Notes under the pieces: generated by a model | What the model was told of the DNA's origin: nothing | The model's database searches: none | The model's input: the letters and a program-made list of their open reading frames with translations, nothing else | Position numbers and translations under genes: made by a program | Assembly (NCBI GenBank): GCA_001687465.1 | Contig: LVLI01000256.1 | Coordinates: 1 to 64,000 of the forward strand | Length of the DNA: 64,000 nt | Source of the DNA: Halocafeteria seosinensis | Lineage: Eukaryota; Sar; Bigyra; Bicosoecida | Direction of reading: 5' to 3' | Part shown: in pieces, positions 32,701-43,760 of the stretch | Position numbering within the stretch: position 1 is the stretch's first letter | Layout: each line of letters starts with the position of its first letter

Positions 32701-34988
32701 GAGGTTCGCGGAGATCGTCACAGGCCAAAATGGACGTGGGTGAAACTCCTGAAGTGGAAGTTGGTGAAGAAGAGCAAACGTCTTATCGTTCCGAAGAGGG
32801 GACGGCCGATGAGAAGGTTTCTGCTCACCTTTCCGACTGCGAAGAACAATATGGTGACGAGCTTCCAAGCTCTTGCCTCCGAATTCTTCTAGAGGGTGGA
32901 CATAAGGACCATAAATGCTTAGCGCGAGCTTTGAAATCTTTGGAGATCGTGGTATGTGAAGAATGCTTGTAGGTAGCAAGTATCTCGACGTAAATAAATG
33001 GTGCATCAATGACGTGGTATCCCAGGGCCTAGGTAGCTTGCAGAGGGTTCGACTAAACTCTGGTGTGTTGACCCAGCCGCTGGAAGTAACCGACCTTGCA
33101 GAGGCAAATTCATGGGACGAAGTACGTCCGGGATTTAACGTTTCAAATTCTTCATGTGGCACGCGTGCTACGTGTTTGCAGATACTGAGGGTTCTCGAAG
33201 AAGACGGCACTTTAACAGCCATTGAATATACATCAACAGTGTTGTCGCTCTGCGCAACATTGCGTTTTAGTTTGTCGAAAGAATCTGTAAGTTGCATTCA
33301 CACTGGTAGCGGATGTGTGTCCAGTTCGCTTAATTTTGTCTGAATTAAGCAGGAGCAATCGTCGTTGTTACACGTATTAGAGGACGGTGACCGTCTCACT
33401 ACGGCTGGGAGCCAGGGGGCACCTTGGAGAAAACTTAAGCACAACGGGAAAACTATCTCGCTACACACCTGGAGAGCCGCAGGGTCACTTAAATCCTCTT
33501 CAAATTGGAAGATTCCTTCCCAAGGTGTGGTTCAAATGGATTACGTATGCCAAGTATGTCGTATTATGGATGCAAGCGTAAGTTAGTTGGTTGCTAGAAA
33601 TCCAAGCGTCCTGGTTTTCATCCGCTAGTGCCATACCTCGACAACAGGTACATCTTCTCGATCTGAGGAATTCTGTACATTCAACCTTACTCTCCAAAAT
33701 GAGGGAGGAAACGCGCATGAACATAGGGTATTTCATAATAGAACTGGAGGAGGAGGTTGACGACATTTCTACCGAAGGGATATTCACGTTGTTACACAGA
33801 GTACATGAGCAGTGCAGACTCGATGCGGAACTTCCTCCACTGAATGAAACCGCCGACACAGGGACATATAAAAGGGTACTCGAGGTGGTTATTTCACCAG
33901 CACCTCATGATGTGCCTTACCATTTTCAAGAGCTCCAACTTGATCTTGATCAACAGCATGATAAGGAGCTGTTCGAGTCCCTACGTCTTCGATCAAAGGG
34001 CTCAGCGTATGGTAGAAGCTTGAAGACTGAGCCTTCGACGCTGAAGAGCGCACTAAAGAAGGTTGAGCAGGAAAGGGCAGAGTTTGCGGAAGAGCAGTGG
34101 CGTGACGCGTTCCGGGTGTTCCACGATGTAAGCAACAAGAAGGCACAAGGCAGGGTGTCTCCCTTGGCGAGCAGCTCCAGCAGGCAACTTCGAGCCAATG
34201 AGGACTCCAGAGTAGAGTGGCTGTACAGCGAGCAAACTTCTGGAGAGGAGTTGGCGAAACGTTGGGGTAAATTTCATAAGCTAATCGTTGGAGATGCCTT
34301 AAAGCAGTATGAAGGTATATCCAAGATCTGGATAGACAATGTGCAGCTCCCGGTGCAAGCGTTGCACCTTCCTTCGTGGATAACGCCTGTAAAAGGGAGA
34401 GTACTCGTTAGGTACTGTTGGTGGGCTTCTTTAGAGCCAATTTCTAGCACTGCATTTTCGAATTTGTGCGAGCAGATACAGAACCAAACGACTGATGTGG
34501 ATCGTATGGGCCTACTAAGGACTGTGTGTGAAGATGAAAACCTGCTTGGTGAATTGAAAAGCCAGGCGTCGGAGAGCATGTACCGGCCGAGTGTAGGGAG
34601 TACTCTGTCCGAAAATGATGTAGTACGACCTCTCCATCAACAAATCATCAATTCCATACTACCTCCTGCTGCAGACGGTTCATTCTACTTTTCCTGGTAT
34701 GTGCAGCTTCATTCAACCCCTTGCATATAAGCATTTTCTGGCATATTTTTCTTTCTTTGCAGCACAATGATAAAACGTATCGTCTCATTGCTGTCGTTTT
34801 CACAAGGAAAAGCCAGCGCAGCATCTCTTCTCTGGAAGTTCGCCACAGATCCGCATCTGTTTGCAACGGTGGTGTGGATCGTTAATGAAGCGAAGAGCAA
34901 AGAAAATGCTCTTACGGAGTTTATATTCCAGAGGGAACAAGAACACCACGAAAGGAAATCGTCTTCGCAAGCCAAAGCTTCAGAATAA
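29741..34988 (+). CDS. Large leucine-rich-repeat protein, unknown function (1,464 aa)
   Basis: Thirteen exons join in frame: 29741-29802, 29889-30003, 30075-31650, 31712-31906, 31976-32091, 32181-32298, 32375-32542, 32608-32951, 33026-33121, 33182-33286, 33353-33577, 33648-34696, 34763-34988. Residues ~1-330 are helical and charged. An LRR_RI-type array covers ~395-680, with units such as VEHLDLGDNQISEEGASYI, IETLDISDNQMEDG and LEILDLNSNPIGSYA. The remaining ~780 residues match nothing I recognise. They include a block HYALQLDRPRDHIVANLLLM, several ~70-residue segments with predicted strands, and a helical C terminus (TMIKRIVSLLSFSQGKASAA to EFIFQREQEHHERK). No signal peptide or membrane segment is seen. 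Exon boundaries were chosen by phase and consensus; the small exons between 32.5 and 33.6 kb are least certain. Two genes fused by my reconstruction remain possible. Confidence 0.65.
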
Positions 34989-34993
34989 TGTCG

Positions 34994-35401
34994 TCATTTG
35001 GCGAGACCACTCACTAGTCTTGTTCCTCGCTCTCGTTTCTGTCGGGTAGAGTCATAAACATTCTGGAGTATGGAATCGAAAGTATCATCAAACTCTTTCA
35101 TTGCTCGCTGTTCGACCTCTCGAAAGATTGAATACAGCGTATCTGGATCTTTGGCGGGTTCCTCTTCGTCTTCATTATGGTTGTCTCCTGCGCTATGTGC
35201 TCCGCTTAAGTGCCCTGAGGTATTGAAACCAACCGGGGGACCGTATGTGTCTGCTGGCCCGTACTCGGCAGGTGATCCCACAGTGGGGTATACATACGTA
35301 TCTCTCCAAGATGCCGTTGAACGTTCTCGAAGTATTCTTTCGGTGTTTTCTAGAGCATCATCAATGCGGCTCCACCGCTGGGCCTGGCTCCTCGAGTCCA
35401 T
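34994..35401 (-). CDS. Small hydrophilic protein, unknown
   Basis: A 135-residue frame starts MDSRSQAQRWSRIDDALENT. It has an N-terminal amphipathic helix, a Gly/Pro/Tyr-rich middle (YGPADTYGPPVGFN), an acidic patch (EDEEEPAKD) and a C-terminal helix (LYSIFREVEQRAMKEFDDTF). Composition looks like real protein, but no family is recognised. The same frame is open upstream to 35605 and could include more N-terminal sequence (HHQGWLWFDGVVLSRL). Its stop codon lies only 5 bp from that of the convergent LRR gene, so the two transcripts would have to overlap. Confidence 0.5.
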   Translation of the reverse strand: MDSRSQAQRWSRIDDALENTERILRERSTASWRDTYVYPTVGSPAEYGPADTYGPPVGFNTSGHLSGAHSAGDNHNEDEEEPAKDPDTLYSIFREVEQRAMKEFDDTFDSILQNVYDSTRQKRERGTRLVSGLAK

Positions 35402-35918
35402 CGTGTTTGTGGTTAACCGGCTCAAAACCACGCCGTCAAACCAAAGCCACCCTTGATGGTGATTCGTAAAAGCAAACCAAATGATACACCCCGGTTCTGA
35501 ATTTGCAAGAGATCGTGTATACAGCTTCTGGAGGACAGATGCGCCAAAAAACCACACAAAACAGGAGTAGCGAGCTTCACAAATGTATATAAAGTCGCTG
35601 TACAAGGAGCGTCTTTCTGTCCATATACAAAGGGACAGATATCACATCTCTCTGAAACAATCGAACCATCCTCCTGACAATGATGAACTCCATCTCCATA
35701 CATGAGCGCTCAGCGTGGCGGCTGCTGTATACAACGAACTTCAACTTCAACGTATCCGCGGACTCATTTAGCTTATCTTGATGGGTTTACATTCATTGAG
35801 ACGTTGCAGAAAGTGTTTGAGCTCATTATATTTAATTTACATCCTCGTGTGTCGTGTCCCTATCGCCAGAGCCCTTGGGCTTGTATTTGTAGTGAACAGA
35901 GTCCACGAGAGCGGTATC
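35402..35918. other. Divergent intergenic region
   Basis: No family-level coding similarity is visible except a possible N-terminal extension of the leftward small gene. It should contain the promoter of the BART-domain gene. Confidence 0.35.
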
Positions 35919-36632
35919 ATGGCGTCCAAGGAAGATGATGACGATGATTTCCCTGTAGACCGTGCTGTATTGGATGATTTTGCGGAATCATTTTTTGACG
36001 AATCCGTGGAAGGTGCGTCTATCGGTCCGAAACTGTGGAGAGTCCTTGTGGTGCAAACTAACGCTCGTGTATCCTGTTACTCACGCAGAGGAGTTCCATC
36101 AATTTGTTAAAGAGGAGGCACCGAAATTCCGTAATGCTTCCAAGGAGCAGGCACATGATGAGGAGGAGCATAGTCTCGAGTATGTTGAATACTTCCGATC
36201 CCTTTGGTTGATTCCTTTCAGACGTACCATTCCAAGGTATTGCAGACACTACAATAGCTACCTCAAATTTGTTGAGATGGCAGAGAGAAGACTAGATGGT
36301 AAGCTTTAAACTGGTGCAATTGATGTTCCATTATCAGTGAAATACAAATGGAATTTATCGCAGAGTTCTTGGACAAACATAACATATCCAAGGAGGATTT
36401 TGTCAATATGTGTGAAATGGTAAGCACCTGTCAGTGTTGATCCCTCGGAGGCTCAGCTCCCCTTCAATGCACCGAAGCAATGTTGCAGCTACAAAACGAC
36501 GAATCCGGAGATTTCGATGATCACAAATTTATTGTTAATGTTCTTCTAGCGACAACGGACTACCATGAATTTTTGAATCTTATGAGGGAAGAGATACGGG
36601 AGCAAGACGGATTCGATAGTGAGTCTGACTAG
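35919..36632 (+). CDS. BART-domain protein (CFAP36 / ARL2BP-like)
   Basis: Five exons (35919-36012, 36089-36179, 36222-36298, 36364-36419, 36489-36632) encode 153 residues. After an acidic start (MASKEDDDDDFPVD), nearly the whole protein resembles the BART domain: FHQFVKEEAPKF, the DEEEHSLE segment, YNSYLKFVEMAERRLDEFL, ISKEDFVNMCEML and a closing DYHEFLNLMREEIRE. BART domains bind ARL2/ARL3 GTPases in their GTP form. ARL2BP and CFAP36 act at mitochondria, centrioles and cilia. The length is nearer ARL2BP (163) than CFAP36 (~340), and which orthologue it is cannot be settled here. The intron within the acidic segment at 36180 has a good GTATG donor; an alternative acceptor a few bases away would change a few residues. 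Confidence 0.72.
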
Positions 36633-37044
36633 ACCGACATGACTATCAATAATGAGGAGTGAAGTCTGAGTGTGCACTCCGACGAAGTTCATCTTTGTCC
36701 GTAGTCTTATCGTCTCGGCAGGGCAAACTACAGTAGTTGTAACAAAGCCACAAATACCTACGGATGGAACCGTTATTGCTCAAGCCCAATGCAATGATTC
36801 ACCACTAGTATTCGGAATTTTCCATCCGCCATTTTTTGGACTTACTCTCAGTAGTGTAAGGACCCTTTCCGTTTGCTATAGAATACTTGGGTACAAATTC
36901 CCGAGCAAGTAACACGTTCACAGATCCAGTCAGCTGAAGTCTTCCTGACGTCAGGTGGATAGGCTGGTCTAAATGTACATGCATGGTTGACAGTACCAAT
37001 ATTGATTGAGCTGTAACAAGACGCTTAAAATACAGACGCATACA
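36633..37044. other. Intergenic, no gene seen
   Basis: Short stretch between the BART-domain and HIG1-domain genes, both rightward. It should contain the terminator of the first and the promoter of the second. Nothing else is supported. Confidence 0.35.
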
Positions 37045-37563
37045 ATGGAGGGGTCCAGGCGTCCTAAACAGAAAGAAAATGCGCTGATGAAAGCCAAACG
37101 ACGCTTCCTGGAGGAGCCTCTGGTGCCGATTGGTAAGTGAGGAATTTGTTGTGGCTCGACGGGATGTCACGTTTTTGAGAAGAGAATGATTATATACGTG
37201 CTTTTCACAGGTCTGGTGCTCGTAGTGGGAGTATTTGGACGAGGCTTGAAGGCGTTGTACTCGGGCGATTCCAAGACCTCCTTCCGAATGATGCGCTACC
37301 GTGTACTTTTTCAAGGGGCCACAGTGGTGGCTATATTATATGGGATGTACTTTCATCATTTTACTAAACAGAATAACTCGACAGCGATGGAGCCAGGCAA
37401 CAACAGACTTGCCGTGGATAAGCGATACTATCTGGAGAACGCAAAAAAGTGGAACATTGATGTACAGAGAGAAGAGGATGCTACGACAAAAGCGGTGGCA
37501 GATGGATCAGATAGTAATACTCAGAGTAATTCAGAATCAATGCAGTTATCAGCCGAAAGATGA
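37045..37563 (+). CDS. HIG1-domain protein (RCF1-like, mitochondrial)
   Basis: Two exons (37045-37132, 37211-37563) encode 146 residues. The HIG_1_N domain covers about residues 18-80: EEPLVPIGLVLVVGVFGRGL, a Gly-containing first membrane helix, then MMRYRVLFQGATVVAILYGM, the second helix with the family's RxRVxxQGxT-type motif. HIG1 proteins sit in the inner mitochondrial membrane and assist cytochrome c oxidase and respiratory supercomplexes. The C-terminal ~60 residues are hydrophilic, with a possible helix (YYLENAKKWNIDVQREED). Length and two-helix topology fit the type 1 group. The first exon is too short to be found as a long open frame. Confidence 0.88.
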
Positions 37564-38062
37564 AGGAACCGATTTCCAGGGCAGGGCTGCAATAGAACAT
37601 CGAGCACTAGCTTAATTCTACGATGCTTGAGTCCCTCTCAGTAACTATACAGGAGCTTCACAGCTTTCTAAGTGCACACAATAATTTTTTCGCCTCTTGT
37701 CAAGCGTACCATCGAGTTGTGTCCAGCTACAGCACACTCTGTTTGCCCATTGTGGCCGCAACCAATGAAAATTGATTGGAGGCAGGTGTGAATTTCATGT
37801 CCTATTCACCCTATTACACTGTACGCCAGCTGTTGAGTTGATGCAATACCACAAATTTTAAAGTAGTTTGTTAAGTTCGCCCATCTTTGGAATTTAGCAA
37901 AACTTAACGTAACTCACCAATCGAGCTTTTGGAAGCCAATTGGTACTTACTAGATTGTAACAGTAGTTGTCCCACCCTAAATTGACTTGTTGTCGGGCAC
38001 AATGCATTGAGCTCAAACTGTTCAAATTCTGTTCCATGTAGAAAAGAATAAAGAAAAAACAT
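37564..38062. other. Intergenic, promoter side of the carboxylesterase
   Basis: No gene seen. Two ATTGG/CCAAT-like boxes occur near 37764-37782 in the sequence ACCAATGAAAATTGATTGG, an imperfect palindrome about 280 bp upstream of the carboxylesterase start. Confidence 0.35.
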
Positions 38063-40206
38063 ATGAGGACGGCATTCTGTGGTGGTGACTCGCTCTGGAT
38101 AGGCATCTGTGTCGTCCTCCTCATTGGGAGTGCCGCAGCACTCTCGTCCTCGTCTACCACGCCCATTCAAGCAGATACAGACTGCGGTCGCGTCGAGGGC
38201 CTTCTAAACACTTCCACGAATGTGGCATCGTTCAAGGGGATCCCTTATGGAGCTCCTCCAACGGGAGAACGTCGGTGGGAATCGCCGACTTCGCGCAAAG
38301 AGGCGGGATTATGCTGGGAAAACCATGTATGGGGCGCCAAAGATTATGGGCCGTATTGCGTTCAGGGAGATCCCTTCGACAGCGCGGGACAGGAAGATTG
38401 TCTCTACCTGAATGTGTGGTCCAGCAATATGCCTCCGTCACAGGTTCGTCATGTCTACCTCGAACTTTCACTGATCACGGATTGTAATTCCTGGGGCTGT
38501 TGCCGCAGGTGAATGAATCACAAACTTCGTTGCAACCAGTGGTTGTCTTCATCTATGGAGGGGATTTAACAGGAGGAAGGACGAACTTGTATCCTTTAGA
38601 TTACTTGGCAGAGAAAGAGAACATTGTCGCTGTGAGCATGAATTATCGCTTGAACCTGTTTGGATTCTTGGCAACCCGAGAGTTGACTGAAGTAAGCTTG
38701 TTGCGTTTCCTAGACTTGCTACCATCTACACCAGTGCTGTTTTTATTGACAGACTTCCTCGCGAGGGTCATCTGGAAACTATGGCTTCGAGGATCAGCAA
38801 CTGGCACTGCGATGGATTCAGAGAAACATCGAGCATTTTGGAGGAGATCCTAACCGTGTTACACTGCTGGGCCAAAGCTCTGGTGGTACCAGTATATTCG
38901 CGCTATTGTCTTCTCCTGCCTCTAGGTACGAAAACTGCACACAGTCAATTACCCGGTTCTGTTCCCAGTTTGACAGAGACGCTTCTACTTCTGCTCCAGT
39001 GGCCTGTTCCATCACGCAATCAGTTTGTCAGGTTCACCCAACCTCACAATGACTCTGGTCGAGGCAGAAAAACAAAATGCTGATATTCCAAAGCAACTCA
39101 ATTGCCTCAAGGAGAATGATCCCGGTGCTACTGTGGCGTGCATGAAAAACAAGAGCAGCGACGAAATTAAGAAAGTTGTTCCTGCCTCTTGGGACTCCAC
39201 GAAAGGACTATGGGGATTTCCACCCTCCGAGGCCGCACATGACCCAAAAGGTCTCAATGCTGCAGGTACGCGCACATATGCATGTTTTGCGTCTTAAGCG
39301 GTATAACTATTCTTGCCTTTGCTTATTCAGGAGTCGCCATTGTCGACGGTAGAGTTGTCCAAACGGATTTGCTTAGTGCACTTGAAGAGGGAACCATAGA
39401 TGTCCCATTTATTGTTGGCACCATGGCACAGGAGCCAGATCTCTCTCCGAACAAGGTAGTTTGGGGTATGAAGAAGAGCAATTTCTCGAAATTAGTGAAC
39501 GACAGTTTCAGTCCCTGGGGAGACGATGTCGGTGAACATATCCTCAGTGCTTATTCGAAGGAGATGGAGAACGGTGGTCCACAGAAAGCGTATGACTCCA
39601 TACTAACTGACTATGGAGTATCGTGCGGTAATATGGAAGTGGCAATGGCCGCCGCCAGAGGATTTAGGTCTCCAGTATATAGTTATGTGATGAGTCAATG
39701 CCCTGAGAAACCAATGTGGAACTTGGGTAAGCTAGATGCGCAGTTCCACAAAGCGACCAGAGTGCGATTTATTACGATGATTCAACGAACATGCAGACAT
39801 ATTTTACCAAAATCGTTTCGCATTCCATACGTTCGAACTCTTTGCGGCGATCAACCAATATGATATATACTCGGCACTCCTGGGCCTCCCCTCCTATACG
39901 CCTGAGAGTTGCGACATCCAATATGGCAAGTTAGTCCGAAGTGCTTGGACCCAACTAAGCTACGATGGCAGATTGGACCCTGACAGTCCTAGTGGCTGGC
40001 TGGCCATCAATGACGTAGCAGGATTCCCATCTTCATACAATGTCGGTGTTATAGGAAATACAATTGACGGTTGCCATCGCCTTCCCACGCTTTCGAAGCA
40101 ACAACAGTGCGTTGTGAAAGCTAGAAATGTGAACAGTTACAAGAAGTCCACTTGTTCCTGGTGGAAATCCATCGGCTTTGACATGAGATTCTGGTGGAGT
40201 AATTGA
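38063..40206 (+). CDS. Secreted type-B carboxylesterase / lipase
   Basis: Six exons (38063-38443, 38509-38691, 38753-38925, 39000-39265, 39331-39726, 39797-40206) encode 602 residues. Residues 1-27 are a signal peptide (LWIGICVVLLIGSAAAL). The alpha/beta-hydrolase fold begins with VASFKGIPYGAPPTGERRW and the family pattern EDCLYLNVW. The nucleophile lies in LGQSSGGTS (~230), preceded by the usual ALRWIQRNIEHFGGDPNRVTL. The family consensus is GESAGG, so two positions next to the Ser differ. The His is probably in FAFHTFELF; the acid residue is not certain. Cys pairs (CWEN, YCVQ, EDC) match the secreted family. It should hydrolyse carboxylic esters outside the cell or in a vesicle. The short intron at 39727-39796 restores the frame that carries the His. 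Confidence 0.9.
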
Positions 40207-40647
40207 CGGGAGCCAAACAGCTGTGAGGTGCTTGGAATGGAAGTTGGGTAGTCATCAAGAACCTCCAGTTGTTTTCCGTGTTCGCAGACGTAGGGAGAAC
40301 CTGCATTCTTCTATAGTTGAAAGCGTGTGGAGGCAGGTGCACAATTCGGTTCTTCTACGGAGTTCGGAACTATTCTACTTCTTTTGATTCCGTCGTACTC
40401 CCTCTGACGGGGTAAGTTATGTCCGTGTTTCGAACTCCAGAGGGAGGATGCGCGATGCAGAGCCACGCTACGACTTGCCGGAGTCTACGTACTCCTACTA
40501 TAGGAAGTAGATCGGTATTATGGAGCATGACACAATCTTGACCCATACAGTAGAAACATTTATGTATATTTGGAGAGCGCTCCCCGCTCCCTCAAGTCTA
40601 CTGACATGAATAATGAATAAGAGTCTTTAACCATACTACGTCGTATC
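40207..40647. other. Convergent intergenic region with a 9-bp inverted repeat
   Basis: This separates the convergent carboxylesterase and USP genes. A CTCCCTCTG/CAGAGGGAG inverted repeat (40398-40406 and 40438-40446) could form a hairpin with a 31-nt loop. CCCTCTGACGGG here is shared with the left end of the window near 310-321. It may be a small worn repeat. Confidence 0.4.
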
Positions 40648-43639
40648 TCATCCAGATCTCCTTGCGTAGAAAAGAACATAAGCTGTGGACCTGGTTTTCT
40701 CCTTTTCAACTTCGGTTCTATCTACCTCTTCTACGAACGAGTCATCAACAAGGTACCAGGTGCCGTGAAGCTCGCGTTCCTCTAGGGTACCAGAGTCTAC
40801 GCGCAGTTCGTGTACATGTTCCGCATTGCCCCGAGCAATAGCCTCGACAAGTTCAAAAGGAAATCCAAGATTAGAAGAAAACCCGCAACGGGAACGTAGC
40901 CATCCCGGTGCGAGGAAGCTGGAATCGTCCAAGTGCTGGGTGGCCCCGTAGCGAACATATGCAATATAGTGTCCACCCTCCATTCGGCCTCTGTGACAGA
41001 CGACCCCAAAACAGTCATAACGTGTATCTTCATCATGTGGCTCTATATCTTCAACTTGAATTGGATACGACTGCAAGGCGTTGTCTCCCTCTTCGGATAC
41101 CCTGTCACGCTGTTGTGACTCTTTCAGCTTTTTCCGGATGCGCTTCGCCCAAGCGCCTTTCCTCACAGGGGAGGGAGCTACGAATTCATCCAAGTTTAGA
41201 TCATCAAGAGGGAACGAAATGGGGTGCGTAAGCTTGCGAGGGTTAAGATGGTGCTGCGACTTGCTTGTTTGGGTTGGCTTGCTTTTTTCAGAATCTGCGC
41301 TAGCGGTCGCGGTATCGGGACGATTTTGCTCGGAACCCACTCCTACAGCAGTCCCCGAATCATCGGCACCAGAGGGAGATATGTACTCACTGAGACTGTG
41401 ATTCAATGAACGGGAAGGCAGTAGCCGCCAGTTGCCATCGGAGACGTCGTTAGTATCTAGCGAAGGAGGGGCACATTGAAAGCGGTTCAACTGTACAATG
41501 AGAATTAGGGGCAGCGGGGGTAACAGCCATGTCTTCGCCAATCCATAGCGGTAACGCTTTTCTCCCTTTTGCTTATCCTCTTCATTTTCCACTTTATGGG
41601 TAATATGTGGTGAAAAATAAGCTCGAAGACATTCTTCTAGAGAGTCAATATCACGCAATTCTTCCCCGGAATATTTCACTTCCATGACCTGATGTGAAGA
41701 TAGTTGGCTGGTAGGAAAGAGAGAATAGAGCGAACGAGCAAAATATGAGGAGAATGCTTCAGGTTGCACCGTGGAAGATACGGGTAACGGGGGTAGTAAC
41801 TCTCCATCATCTGGCCCTAACTGAAGGTCATCTGACAACAATTCTTCGTCGGTCAAGACTACCGCCTCACCCGAATTAGACTGCTGGCCCAATTGGTCAG
41901 ACTCGTGTAAGGATGATTTCTGCCCATTCTCTACCTGACCGCTCCTCTTCTCCCTTCTAAAGACCTTCTTCATTAACCAAGATCGCAGTCCAGACTTTTC
42001 TTTGCGTTTACTCTTAGAGCCACTGTGTTTAGGATCTTTTCCACGTTTCGCCGGCTCTAGAACATCCCATTGACGCTCTACAACCGTATAGAGGAAAAAC
42101 ATTTGCTTTATGATTGACGTTTCCAACTCAATGGTTTCTTGAGGTACTCTCAAACTTGGTATGTCCATAACAAACTGGTAGAAACGCTTTCCGTTCGACA
42201 AAGGGATCTCATTACATTCTGCGACGCGCCATAAACATTAGTGAATAGCAAAGGTACATAAACAACATTGCTCCTAATACTCACCTTTAATTTTGGAAAA
42301 TTTATGATTTGAACAGGAATCACCAACAGTCCATACACAAAATGAAGGATGAGGATCTACAGAGTAAGTAATTACGTTCTCATGATCCAGAGTCTCGATT
42401 GGGATACGGTATTTTCGCGCCATGTCTTCGTGAAGGGCGTCGACTACTGCCATTAAGGCCTCGTGTGCATCCTGCTGCCCGACTCCATGAAACACTCGGT
42501 CCTGCATTGGAACACACGAGAGATCTACTGTCACTCCTTAACGAGTGCATACGCAACGTGGTACCTAGGACCCACCTTTTCTGTCAAAAGCGATTTGATC
42601 CAAACGGGTGCAATACATGTTCGTTTTCCAAGCCACATGTTCCACAACAGAGCGGCAAAGGCTTCGGCGAACCGTGCATTTAAACCAAATCTGATATAAT
42701 TCGTAAAGCAATAAGAGGTAAGTGGCGGCACCGTTATGCTGAGGGGTGGAATCTACTATAATCAACGCTGAGCTGCTTACTTTCTGTGCATGTTCAAATG
42801 TGCACGAAACGGAAGTCCCGATAGTAAATACGTAGCCAGAGGTGTCGTATGAGCAAGACATTGCAGAATGGAATTGAAATAGCATGTGTTCTGCAAGTTC
42901 TCCAAGCCGACCAGTCCCCGGCGAAGCCTTCCCGTTGGGCTTCCACAAAACTCATTGGTCGGCACAGCCATGGAGCCGTAATTTGTGTCGCCCTCGAACG
43001 CGAATTCGAGCTCCCTGCAGCCGATTGAATACGGAGTTTTCCTCGACAAATGCATACCCCGTCCAATAGATTTTACATACTTAATGTTATGTTCTAGGGT
43101 TTCATGGTCGTAAACGATACGTACGGCGCCACTCTGCTCCTCATAAGAAACTATCACCCCGCAATCTAAGCTTGATCGCCGCCTGTTTAGGGTGTATACT
43201 CTTCGCCCTAACAAGGTCTGCCAGGCAACGGAACGAGTCCGGGTACACGAGAATAAACGTTCAAGCGAGGATTGGGGTACCTCTTCCAATCCCGATTTGT
43301 TGGAAGAGTGAAGAGGATACGTGCAGTCTGTAATGTCGAGCGTCTTTTCATGCTCCGTACCGGACATGGGTGTCGGAGAGTAGACAGCATCGAAGCAACA
43401 GTGGTCTGGATGTTCGGTGATATCCATGTTTTCGGTGGCTTTTCCGTCCTGAAGGAAGAGTTGCGGTTCCGCAGTCCATAACACAGGAAATTCGTCTAGG
43501 CAAATCTCTGCGACAGTACCAACCCATGTGAGGTTCCCGTCTGCACCACCGTCGTCCCCCGCAGGAGCTTACCTCTCTTCTTCCCTCTAATAGAAACGAT
43601 GTGTTTCCCAACAGCTGCGTCATAATCGTGAATAGTCAT
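40648..43639 (-). CDS. Ubiquitin-specific protease (USP/UBP, C19 family)
   Basis: Five exons (43573-43639, 42781-43507, 42576-42690, 42285-42501, 40648-42218) encode 898 residues. The Cys box is GLENLQNTCYFNSILQCL (Cys ~230), the QQDAHEAL helix follows, and the His box is GRMEGGHYIAYVR (~791) with the acid in WYLVDDSFV (~863). All three catalytic positions are present. The Cys box has Gln where NLGNTCY normally has Gly. Between the two halves of the catalytic core lies a long, low-complexity acidic/basic insertion (about residues 410-760 with DSEKSKPTQTSKSQHH). The N-terminal ~190 residues have no recognisable zinc finger or UBA. USPs remove ubiquitin from proteins; the target is unknown. The intron joins after HLNMHRK and LTEK preserve known USP blocks exactly. 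Confidence 0.9.
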
Positions 43640-43760
43640 GTTTTCCCATTTATGCTGATGCACTAAGATCAATGCCGTCTTGTCAACAACCTCGCTGCAA
43701 ACTCATTCGGACGACCATCATTCAACCTAAACACGACTCCAACCAACCAACAGGCAAAAC

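Noticed and set aside
32952-33025. Very short 21-bp intron after SLEIV in the LRR gene
   Set aside because: A 74-bp intron ending at 33025 also keeps frame and matches the size of its neighbours, so I preferred it.
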